Assembly: GCA_028564925.1 (NCBI GenBank)
Contig: CM053031.1
Span: 94,267,273-94,331,272 of the forward strand
Reading direction: 5' to 3'
Length of the DNA: 64,000 bases
Origin: Lithobates sylvaticus
Lineage: Eukaryota; Chordata; Amphibia; Anura; Ranidae
Shown: piece after piece, positions 34,001 through 43,989 of the stretch
How positions within the stretch are numbered: position 1 is the first letter of the stretch
Layout of the letters: each line of letters starts with the position of its first letter
Translations under genes and position numbers: made by a program
The notes under the pieces: generated by a model
Database searches by the model: none
What the model was told of the DNA's origin: nothing
What the model saw: the letters and a program-made list of their open reading frames with translations, nothing else

Positions 34001-37000
34001 GACTTGAAGTGTGTTAGTCCCATCACACACACAGAGCTATATTTTCTTCCCAGAAGCACCTATAGGACTTGAAGTGTGTTAGTCCCATCACACACACAGA
34101 GCTATATTTTGTTCCCAGAGGCACCTATAGGACTTGAAGTGTGTTAGTCCCATTACACACACAGAGCTATATTTTCTTCCCAGAAGCACCTATAGGACTT
34201 GAAGTGTGTTAGTCCCATCACACACACAGAGCTATATTTTTGTTCCCAGAAGCACCTATAGGACTTGAAGTGTGTTAGTCCCATCACACACACAGAGCTA
34301 TATTTTGTTCCCAGAAGCACCTATAGGACTTGAAGTGTGTTAGTCCCATCACACACACAGAGCTATATTTTGTTCCCAGAAGAACCTATAGGACTTGAAG
34401 TGTGTTAGTCCCATCACACACACAGAGCTATATTTTGTTCCCAGAAGCACCTATAGGACTTGAAGTGTGTTAGTCCCATCACACACACAGAGCTATATTT
34501 TGTTCCCAGAAGCACCTATAGGACTTGAAGTGTGTTAGTCCCATCACACACACAGAGCTATATTTTGTTCCCAGAAGAACCTATAGGACTTGAAGTGTGT
34601 TAGTCCCATCACACACACAGAGCTATATTTTCTTCCCAGAAGCACCTATAGGACTTGAAGTGTGTTAGTCCCATCACACACACAGAGCTATATTTTGTTC
34701 CAGAAGCACCTATAGGACTTGAAGTGTGTTAGTCCCATCACACACACAGAGCTATATTTTGTTCCCAGAAGAACCTATAGGACTTGAAGTGTGTTAGTCC
34801 CATCACACACACAGAGCTATATTTTGTTCCCAGAAGCACCTATAGGCCTTGAAGTGTGTTAGTCCCATCACACACACAGAGCTATATTTTGTTCCCAGAG
34901 GCACCTATAGGACTTGAAGTGTGTTAGTCCCATCACACACACAGAGCTATATTTTGTTCCCAGAAGAACCTATAGGACTTGAAGTGTGTTAGTCCCATCA
35001 CACACACAGAGCTATATTTTGTTCCCAGAAGCACCTATAGGACTTGAAGTGTGTTAGTCCCATCACACACACAGAGCTATATTTTGTTCCCAGAAGCACC
35101 TATAGGACTTGAAGTGTGTTAGTCCCATCACACACACAGAGCTATATTTTGTTCCCAGAAGCACCTATAGGACTTGAAGTGTGTTAGTCCCATTACACAC
35201 ACAGAGCTATATTTTCTTCCCAGAAGCACCTATAGGACTTGAAGTGTGTTAGTCCCATCACACACACAGAGCTATATTTTCTTCCCAGAAGCACCTATAG
35301 GACTTGAAGTGTGTTAGTCCCATCACACACACAGAGCTATATTTTGTTCCCAGAAGCACCTATAGGACTTGAAGTGTGTTAGTCCCATCACACACACAGA
35401 GCTATATTTTGTTCCCAGAAGCAACTATAGGACTTGAAGTGTGTTAGTCCCATCACACAGACCTTTATTTTCTTCCCAGAAGCACCTATAGGACTTGAAG
35501 TGTGTTAGTCCCATCACACAGAGCTCCTCTATTTTCTTTGCAGAAGCACCCATAGGACTTCTAGTGTGTTAGTGGCATCACACAGAGCTCCTATATATTC
35601 TTCTCAGCAGCACCCACAGGACTTCTAGTGTGTTAGTGGCATCACACAGAGCTCCTCTATTTTCTTTGCAGAAGCACCCACAGGACTTCTAGTGTGTTAG
35701 TGGCATCACACAGAGCTCCTCTATTTTCTTTGCAGAAGCACCCATAGGACTTCTAGTGTGTTAGTGGCATCACACAGAGCTCCTATATATTCTTCTCAGC
35801 AGCACCCACAGGACTTCTAGTGTGTTAGTGGCATCACACAGAGCTCCTCTATTTTCTTTGCATAAGCACCCACAGGACTTCTAGTGTGTTAGTGGCATCA
35901 CACAGAGCTCCTCTATTTTCTTTGCAGAAGCACCCACAGGACTTCTAGTGTGTTAGTGGCATCACACAGAGCTCCTCTATTTTCTTTGCAGAAGCACCCA
36001 CAGGACTTCTAGTGTGTTTAGTGGCATCACACAGAGCTCCTCTATTTTCTTTGCATAAGCACCCACAGGACTTCTAGTGTGTTAGTGGCATCACACAGAG
36101 CTCCTCTATTTTTTTTGCAGAAGCATCCACAGGACTTCTAGTGTGTTAGTGGCATCACACAGAGCTCCTCTATTTTCTTTGCAGAAGCACCCACAGGACT
36201 TCTAGTGTGTTAGTGGCATCACACAGAGCTCCTCTATTTTCTTTGCAGAAGCACCCACAGGACTTCTAGTGTGTTAGTGGCATCACACAGAGCTCCTCTA
36301 TTTTCTTTGCAGAAGCACCCACAGGACTTCTAGTGTGTTAGTGGCATCACACAGAGCTCCTCTATTTTCTTTGCATAAGCACCCACAGGACTTCTAGTGT
36401 GTTAGTGGCATCACACAGAGCTCCTCTATTTTCTTTGCATAAGCACCCACAGGACTTCTAGTGTGTTAGTGGCATCACACAGAGCTCCTCTATTTTTTTT
36501 GCAGAAGCATCCACAGGACTTCTAGTGTGTTAGTGGCATCACACAGAGCTCCTCTATTTTCTTTGCAGAAGCACCCACAGGACTTCTAGTGTGTTAGTGG
36601 CATCACACAGAGCTCCTCTATTTTCTTTGCAGAAGCACCCACAGGACTTCTAGTGTGTTAGTGGCATCACACAGAGCTCCTCTATTTTCTTTGCAGAAGC
36701 ACCCACAGGACTTCTAGTGTGTTAGTGGCATCACACAGAGCTCCTCTATTTTCTTTGCATAAGCACCCACAGGACTTCTAGTGTGTTAGTGGCATCACAC
36801 AGAGCTCCTCTATTTTCTTTGCAGAAGCACCCATAGGACTTCTAGTGTGTTAGTGGCATCACACAGAGCTCCTATATATTCTTCTCAGCAGCACCCACAG
36901 GACTTCTAGTGTGTTAGTGGCATCACACAGAGCTCCTCTATTTTCTTTGCAGAAGCACCCATAGGACTTCTAGTGTGTTAGTGGCATCACACAGAGCTCC

Positions 37001-37020
37001 TATATTTTCTTCTCAGCAGC
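31025..37020 (+). repeat. Tandem array of ~92 units of 64-65 bp inside the hAT
   Basis: Every unit contains gcacc(t/c)a(t/c)aggactt followed by agtgtgtt. Three unit types occur in blocks: type A (gttcgtggcaggcaggcaga, 65 bp, 31,025-31,640), type B (gttagtcccatcacacacac, 65 bp, 31,640-33,100 and 33,380-35,500) and type C (gttagtggcatcacacag, 64 bp, 33,100-33,380 and 35,500-37,020). Type C reads ctctattttctttgcag|aag, a strong 3' splice-site look-alike, and types A and B have tatatttt(g/c)tt(a/c)ccag. Rare variants (gaggcacc followed by cccattacac) recur at regular larger intervals, showing block duplications. Because 65 is not a multiple of 3 the array is not coding. Confidence 0.95.
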
Positions 37021-37042
37021 ACCCACAGGACTACCGACTACA

Positions 37043-40000
37043 ATGGCTGGAAGACCGCCAAGGGGAGGCAGAGCGTGCAGAGCCAAGAACACAGGGCAGG
37101 CAGGCTCTGTTTCTAGTGGACGTGGCCGTGGACGTGGACGTGGTCGTGCATCGTCATCAGCACGTGGCCATGGGACACGCGCGTCTTTGTTTTCGGCAGC
37201 TGGACATGTGGAGCCGCATCATGCTGAAGGCTTGGTAGAATGGATGACCAAGCCCTCCTCATCCTCCTCATCCTCTCTCACCCAGGCTCAGGGTACTGAC
37301 AGAGCATCATCAGCCACCCCTTCCCTAGACCCACCATGTCCTCCTGAGGAGTCCCCCGAACTCTTTGAGCACAGTGTTGGGTACATGCTCCAGGAGGATG
37401 CCCAACGATTCGAAGGCTCGGATGACGATACCCAGCTTGAGGAATCTGGCAGTACTGTTCCACCAGCTGCAGCTTACTGCCAGGTTTGCTCTAGTGGTGA
37501 AGAGGGAGGGGATGATGAGGTCACTGACTCCACATGGGTGCCTCAAGGGAGAGAGGATGAGGAGGAGGACGAGGAGGAGGAGGATGCGGCGTCACATGTC
37601 CAACGAGGCAGGATGCCCCCTGGAGGCCAGGTAGAGGCCAGCACAGCAACTGTACAACACCGCAGAGCTCCGCCTGTGCAGGGCGCTGCCTCTGCACGTT
37701 ATCAGAAAAGTTCTTTGGTGTGGGCCTTTTTTGAGACGAGTGCAGCAGATCGCACCACTGCTATTTGCAATATTTGTCTCAAGCGTATCTCGCGTGGCCA
37801 AAACATCAGCCGCTTGGGCACGACAAGCATGACCAGACATATGGCGACCTGCCATGCAGCTCGTTGGCAGGCACACATAAAAGACCCACACCAAAGAACT
37901 AAGCGGACCTCTCCTTGCTCCTCCTCAGCTGGGATCTCCATCCCCACTACACCTTCAGTCCTCTCTGAAAGCTGCTCTGAGAGGACTGAAGGTGTAGAAT
38001 TCGGTGTGTCACAACCAAGTACTTGCAGTACACCGACGTCCGATTGCAGCAGGCAAATTTCCCTGCCCCAGCTGCTGGACCGTAGAAAGAAGTACACTCC
38101 CAGCCATCCACATGCCCAGCGGTTGAATGCTAGCCTTGCTAAATTGCTAGCACTTCAACTGCTGCCTTTTCAGTTGGTAGACTCGGCCCCCTTCCGTGAG
38201 TTTGTTCAATGTGCGGTTCCTCAGTGGCAGGTTCCCAAACGCCACTTTTTCTCGCGGAAGGCGATTCCGTCTCTCTACCGGCATGTGGAGGGCAATGTCC
38301 ATGCCTCGCTGGACAGGGCGGTCAGCGGTAAGGTGCATATTACCGCTGACTCATGGTCCAGCAGGCATGGACAGGGACGGTACCTTTCTTTCACGGCCCA
38401 TTGGGTCACTCTATTGGCAGCTGGGAGGGATGCAGGACAAGGTGCAGTAGTGTTGGAGGTTGTTCCGCCACCACGCCTCCAAAACGCGACTACTGCTACT
38501 GGTTGTGACACACCTCTCTCCTCCACCCCCTCCTCTTCTTCTTCCTCCAGTGCTCTGTCCTTGGAACCAGCGGTGCTCCGTAGGCGTACAAGGGGCTACG
38601 CAAGTACGCAGGCAAAAAGATGCCATGCCGTGCTTGCGCTGGTGTGTTTGGGGGACAGGAGCCACACTGGGCCAGAGGTTCTGGCAGCTCTGCAGGGGCA
38701 GGCCGAGAGGTGGTTGACGCCACGTTAGCTTAAGCCAGGAATGGTCGTTTCTGACAATGGCACCAACCTCCTCTCCGCCCTGCGACAGGGGCAGCTCACC
38801 CATGTGCCCTGCATGGCTCACGTCCTCAACCTGGTGGTGCAGCGGTTCATGGGCAGGTTCCCAGGCTTACAGGATGTCCTGAGGCAGGCCAGGAAAGTCT
38901 GTGTGCATTTCCGCCGATCTTATAATGCCAGTGCTCGGCTGACTGAGCTGCAAAAGGAGCTGAACCTGCCCAAGAACCGCCTAATATGTGACATGCCCAC
39001 CAGGTGGAACTCAACGTTGGCCATGCTGCAGCGACTGCACACGCAGCAGAGGGCCATCAATGAGTACCTTTGCGACTACGGCACCAGGACAGGGTCAGGG
39101 GAGCTTGTTTTTTTTTCCCCCCCGTCAGTGGAGCATGATCAGGGATGCATGCACTGTCCTCTCACCATTTGAGGAGGCCACGAGGATGGTGAGCAGTGAC
39201 AGTGCATGCATCAGTGACACTGTCCCTCTTGTCCACCTGTTGGAGCATACGCTGCGTGGGATAATGGACAGGGCACTTGAGGCAGAACAGAGGCAGGAAG
39301 AGGAGGACTTCCTTGCCTCTCAAGGCCCCCTTTATCCGGACAGTGTTCCTTCTGTCCCACCCATCACACAGGAAGAGGATGAGGAGGAGGAGGAGGAGGA
39401 GGAGGAGGATTGTGGGAGCATGGAGGTGGAGCCTGGCACTCAGCATCAGCAGCAGCAGTCTTTTAGGGATGATGTACAGTCCCAACAAACCAGTGGACTT
39501 GTACGTGGCTGGGAGGAGGTGGCTGGCGATCATGTCATCCTCAGTGACCCAGAAGACTCCGGACCGAATGCCTCAGCTAACCTACGCTGCATGGCCTCCC
39601 TGATCCTGCAAAGCCTGCGGAAGGATCCTCGTGTTCTTCGGATCAAGGAGAGGGACCATTACTGGCTGGCCACTCTCCTTGATCCGCGGTACAAGGGTAA
39701 GGTTGCGGACCTTATCTTGCCGTCGCAGAGGGAGCAGAGGATGAGACATCTCAGGGAGGCCTTGCAGAAAGGTCTGTGCAACGCGTTCCCAGAAACTGGG
39801 AGGCTACAAACTCCTGGTCCTGGGCGACGAGTTGCTGAGGCTTCGGTCAGTGGCAGAAGGAGCGGTGGGGAAGGTGGACGTCTGACCGATGCGTTCAGAC
39901 AATTTTTTAGTCCGCAGCCCCAAGGTATGATCGGTTCCAGCAACCATCGCCAGCGTCTGATATACATGGTGCAGGAATACCTTGGGGCAAGGTCAGACTT

Positions 40001-40268
40001 GGACACCTTTCCCACCGAAAATCCTCTGGCTTACTGGGTCCTGAGGATGGATCACTGGCCAGAGCTTGCACAGTATGCAATTGAGCTACTGGCCTGTCCT
40101 GCCTCCAGCGTTCTTTCCGAACGCACATTCAGTGCTGCTGGAGGATTTGTGACTGATCATAGGGTGCGCCTGTCCACCGCCTCGGTTGATCGACTGACAT
40201 TCATCAAAATGAATCAGTCTTGGATCACCACCAGCTACCAGGCACCTGAGGCGGATATAACCGAATAA
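37043..40268 (+). pseudogene. hAT transposase with BED zinc finger, two breaks
   Basis: This gene would encode a ~1075-residue transposase. The ATG at 37,043 follows the last array unit by about 20 bp. N terminus: an RG-rich run (GRGRGRGRGRASSS), Ser-rich and acidic stretches (EDEEEDEEEED, about residues 170-182). A BED finger has C242, C245, H266, H271. The RNase-H-like core has ITADSWSS (first Asp, D436) and, after 38,741, VSDNGTN with CMAHVLNLVVQ; LLDPRYKGK follows at about 39,680. The C-terminal hAT dimerisation region reads YWVLRMDHWPELAQYAIELL...CPASSVLSERTFSAAGG. Breaks: one TAG at 38,726 (the same frame resumes at once with LKPGMVVSDNG) and one frameshift in the T9C7 run at 39,108-39,123. 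A 19-bp inverted repeat lies in the coding region at 37,947-37,997. Closest kind: ZBED-type hAT transposases. Confidence 0.9.
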
Positions 40269-40376
40269 TTTTTAATGTCACATCCCTTCAAGACTGCCTA
40301 TGCTGATGCTGAGTGACTGTCCTCTTATGTTCACTGACTATCCTCTTCCTCCTCCTCAATGATCCATGCCACCACA
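40269..40376 (+). other. hAT 3' untranslated region start
   Basis: Short unique sequence after the TAA stop (40,266-40,268). It contains no clear poly(A) signal; taatttttaatg is the only AT-rich stretch. Confidence 0.5.
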
Positions 40377-41960
40377 CCAGTGCCTAAGGCACAATTTTTC
40401 AGCCCCTGTTTAACAGGGGCGTGTACTTACAATTTTTTTAAAAAATGCTTCGCAACACGTGTGACTGCTGTGCTCCAAGTACAGTCTCTGTGAGGGCCGT
40501 GTTGCAGTGTTGTGGCACCAGCACCAGTGCCTAAGGCACAATTTTTCAGCCCCTGTTTAACAGGGGCGGGTACTTACAATTTTTTTAAAAAAATGCTTCG
40601 CAACACGTGTGACTGCTGTGCTCCAAGTACAGTATCTGTGAGGGCCGGGTTGCAGTGTTGTGGCACCAGCACCAGTGCCTAAGGCACAATTTTTCAGCCC
40701 CTGTTTAACAGGGGCGGGTACTTACAATTTTTTAAAAAAATGCTTCGCAACACGTGTGACTGCTGTGCTCCAAGTACAGTATCTGTGAGGGCCGGGTTGC
40801 AGTGTTGTGGCACCAGCACCAGTGCCTAAGGCACAATTTTTCAGCCCCTGTTTAACAGGGGCGTGTACTTACAATTTTTAAAAAAAATGCTTCGCAACAC
40901 GTGTGACTGCTGTGCTCCAAGTACAGTATCTGTGAGGGCCGGGTTGCAGTGTTGTGGCACCAGCACCAGTGCCTAAGGCACAATTTTTCAGCCCCTGTTT
41001 AACAGGGGCGGGTACTTACGATTTTTTAAAAAAATGCTTCGCAACACGTGTGACTGCTGTGCTCCAAGTACAGTCTCTGTGAGGGGTTGCAGTGTTGTGG
41101 CACCAGCACCAGTGCCTAAGGCACAATTTTTCAGCCCCTGTTTAACAGGGGCGGGTAATTACAAATCTTGATCTAATAGTTCACAGCAGGGCCCATTCCT
41201 GCGCCCACCAAGAGTAACTATGAGGGCCTGCAGTCTTGTGGCAACACCGTCCACCACCACCGCCAAAGGCCCAATTTTTCTGCCCTGTTCATCAGGTGCT
41301 TGCAATTACAAATCTTGATCTAATAACTCACAACAGGGCCCATTCCTGCGCCCACCAAGAGTAACTGTGAGGGCCTACAGTCTTGTGGCAACACCGTCCA
41401 CCACCACCGCCAAAGGCCCAATTTTTCTGCCCTGTTCATCAGGTGCTTGCAATTACAAATCTTGATCTAATAACTCACAGCAGGGCCCATTCCTGCGCCC
41501 ACCAAGAGTAACTATGAGGGCCTACAGTCTTGTGGCAACACCGTCCACCACCACCGCCAAAGGCCCAATTTTTTCTGCCCTGTTCATCAGGTGCTTGCAA
41601 TTACAAATCTTGATCTAATAACTCACAGCAGGGCCCATTCCTGCGCCCACCAAGAGTAACTGTGAGAGCTTACAGTCTTGTGGCAACACCGTCCACCACC
41701 ACCGCCAAAGGCCCAATTTTTCTGCCCTGTTCATCAGGTGCTTGCAATTACAAATCTTGATCTAATAACTCACAGCAGGGCCCATTCCTGCGCCCACCAA
41801 GAGTAACTGTGAGAGCTTACAGTCTTGTGGCAACACCGTCCACCACCACCACCACCCCCAATTTTTCTGCCCTGTTCAACAGGTGCATGCAATTACAAAT
41901 CTTGATCTATTAACTCATAGCAGGGCCCATTCCTGTGCCCACCAGTCTTGTGGCTACACC
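40377..41960 (+). repeat. Twelve ~147-bp tandem units in two subfamilies
   Basis: Units start with tgcctaaggcacaatttttc at 40,381, 40,528, 40,676, 40,823, 40,970 and 41,113 (spacing 147, 148, 147, 147, 143). A second subfamily, marked by acaaatcttgatctaata, is at 41,161, 41,308, 41,455, 41,603, 41,750 and 41,895 (147, 147, 148, 147, 145). Both share a caatttttc(a/t)gccc(c)tgtt core and a gttgtggca(cc/aca) block, so they are one family. The first subfamily also carries a hairpin (cccctgtttaacagggg). Confidence 0.93.
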
Positions 41961-42542
41961 AACATCTAATAGGGCAAATTTCTGCAGAGTATATACGCCA
42001 GGCCCCTACTTTCAAACATCCAACTTACAAACGACTCCTACTTGCAAATGGAAAGAGAAAACAGGAAGTGAGAGGAAATCTACCCCTAGGAAGGGAAATT
42101 CTATCCTGTTAGATTTAATTTGGGAAAAAGGTATCTCCTCTCTACTGATACTTTATCACCAATCCTTGTTTCAATTAAAACCCCACTTTTCCAAAAACAT
42201 TTGTCATTGGGACGGAAAGTGAGGTGACATGTTCTGAACAGATGTGCAAAGACAGCAAATGTTACAGGGGTGATAACCCCTCCCTATGTTCTCCAAAAAG
42301 CTTAAAAATAGATTTTTTTGGGATGGAGCTACACTTCATAATGTACCTGTTCAGATTCTACTTAAGAACAAACCTAAAGCCGCAAGTGGTTTTAAATGGC
42401 TTCTTTTTTTCCTTTACAAATGTCATTTTGTGCAAGGACAGTTCTAAACACGGGAAACACATGCCACTTCACAGGCATACTTTAGACACCCCCAGGTACC
42501 ATATTTAAAGGAAAATTTCACTTTTTTTTTTTCACTTTATGC
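41961..42542. other. Unique 3' segment of the hAT
   Basis: No repeat or gene is recognised. It includes ctgttagatttaatttggg and T-rich runs. Open frames of 94-95 codons have no domain I can name. Confidence 0.5.
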
Positions 42543-42801
42543 ATCATTAAAATGACTGCTCCCGAAAAAACGTTAGTTTTTAAAAGTTCTTTTTGCATTG
42601 ATATATGTCCCCTGGGGCAGGACCCGGGTCCCCAAACCTGTTTTATGACATTAACATGCATATTGGCCGTTGTAATTAGCACTTTTGATTTCGAACGTTC
42701 GCGTCCATTATAACGTATAGGGTTCGAAAATTCGCACGAACTTTCGGTCCGTTCGAAGGTTCTGGTTCGAACCGAACCCGGGGGTGTTCGGCTCATCCCT
42801 A
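42543..42801 (+). repeat. hAT right terminal region with GTTCG/CGAAC clusters
   Basis: Over the last ~120 bp the pentamer gttcg or its complement cgaac occurs repeatedly (gaacgttcgcg, gggttcgaaaattcgc, ccgttcgaagg, ggttcgaaccgaaccc, gtgttcgg). The left end has the same pentamer (gcgaaccc, acgttcgc, gcgttcgc). Subterminal clusters of this kind are transposase-binding sites in known hAT elements; that role here is inferred. Confidence 0.75.
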
Positions 42802-42809
42802 GTGGCAAT

Positions 42810-43039
42810 GCATGCTAAAATGCACGTTACCACAATGCATGGCAATTCATCTACCCATTGTGCTGTGCCATTCAATTTGAATGGCCCCCAATTAATTTAA
42901 TACAGCACAACAGAGGGAATTCAATAACACCCTATCTGCAGGTGACATGGCCCTGTAAAATGGCCTCTGCCAGATTAAAAAAAAAATTCCTGCCACCCAT
43001 TTCAGTAGCTTTGCTGAAACCTGCAGCACATTCTGATCT
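42810..43039. other. Flank of the hAT, no recognised gene
   Basis: This continues the pre-insertion sequence after gtggcaat. 42,810-42,900 has loose inverted motifs around caatgcat. I see nothing coding before the CR1 fragment. Confidence 0.45.
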
Positions 43040-43843
43040 AGCTTTGCACTCTTTCGGAAAGACAGAGTTAAAAGGAAAGGTGGAGGGGTCTGTCTGTATA
43101 TGAGAAGTGATCTCAAAGTGAGTGTGAAAGAGGACCTGGGGGATGGAGAGTGTGATGAGTCTGAAGCATTATGGGTGGAACTGCATACAGATGTGCGTAG
43201 TTCAAAGTTAATCATTGGAGTTTGTTATAGACCACCCAATGTTAATGAGGAGGTGGATACCCAGCTCCTTGCACAGATGGAAAGGGCTGCAAGGGCTGGG
43301 ACAGTGATAATAATGGGGGATTTTAACTACCCAGAAATTGACTGGAATAATGGCACTGCTGGGACAGTTAAAGGACAAAAAATTATAAACCTATTACAGG
43401 ACAATTTTATGATCCAGTTTATTGAGGCCCCAACCAGGAATGATGCTCTGCTGGATCTGGTAATCTCAAACCATGCAGAGCATATTACTAATGTTCAGAT
43501 AAAGGAACATCTGGGTAGCAGTGACCATAACATGATTTCATTTGATGTTAGCTGTAAGCAAAAATCACATACAGGAAAGATAAAAAAACACTTAATTTCA
43601 AGAGAGCAAATTTTCCAAGGATGAGGGCTGCTCTCCAGAACTTAGACTGGGAGAGAATATTGGCAACAATGGGCACAGAACAGAAATGGGGATTCTTCAA
43701 AAAGACTGTTTGTGAACTCACTGCAAAGTATATTCCCATGGGCGATAAATTTAAAAGGCTAAAAGTAAAACCTATGTGGCTCACGGCCAAAGTTAAAAAA
43801 GCTATAAACTATAAGAAAAGAGCTTTTAAAAAATATAAAAATG
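43040..43843 (+). pseudogene. CR1-type LINE endonuclease fragment
   Basis: The frame starting about 43,070 reads SEALWVELHTD, LIIGVCYRPPN, GTVIIMGDFNYPEIDW, FIEAPTRNDALLDLVISNHAE and LGSSDHNMISFDV: the apurinic-like endonuclease of a CR1 LINE ORF2 (GDFN and SDH motifs present). A frameshift at about 43,615-43,624 moves the downstream part (MRAALQNLDWERIL... KPMWLTAKVKKAINYKKRAFKKYK) to another frame. The copy is cut at 43,843 by the inserted L1. The reverse transcriptase is not present in the window, since the gap intervenes. Confidence 0.85.
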
Positions 43844-43989
43844 GAGGGGCGTGGCCAGCCGGCAAGAGAGATGGACACTTAGTGCTGAGCTCTGCTGTGA
43901 GGGAGACGAACCGGAACGATTAGGGACCGCTGGAGCCGGTATTTTTGTACAAAAACTTCCCCACATTAGTCCGGTAGTGACCCACAACA

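Larger units (their letters stand above)
30559..42801 (+). mobile_element. 12.2-kb hAT transposon with internal minisatellite arrays
   Basis: The left end tagggatgggcc (30,559) and right end ggctcatcccta (42,801) are short inverted repeats, and the 8-bp flank gtggcaat is duplicated exactly (30,551-30,558; 42,802-42,809), defining one insertion event. Inside, in order: promoter region (30,568-30,900), a ~6-kb array of 64-65-bp units, a BED-finger hAT transposase gene, a ~1.6-kb array of ~147-bp units, ~560 bp of unique 3' sequence, and a right end rich in gttcg/cgaac motifs. hAT elements are usually 2.5-5 kb, so this one is two to four times the normal size, almost all from the arrays. A second copy of the right end lies at 48,806-49,065. 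Confidence 0.93.

Noticed and set aside
31025-37020. CRISPR-like array of short repeats and spacers
   Set aside because: Units are contiguous 64-65-bp tandem copies with no unique spacers, in a eukaryotic genome.
37592-38821. ORFs antisense or in alternative frames over the hAT transposase (to 136 codons)
   Set aside because: They are shadows of the transposase frame.
42764-42774. tRNA B-box look-alike (ggttcgaacc) in the hAT right end
   Set aside because: It is a palindrome within a gttcg cluster, has no A box or cloverleaf upstream, and is not preserved in the second copy.
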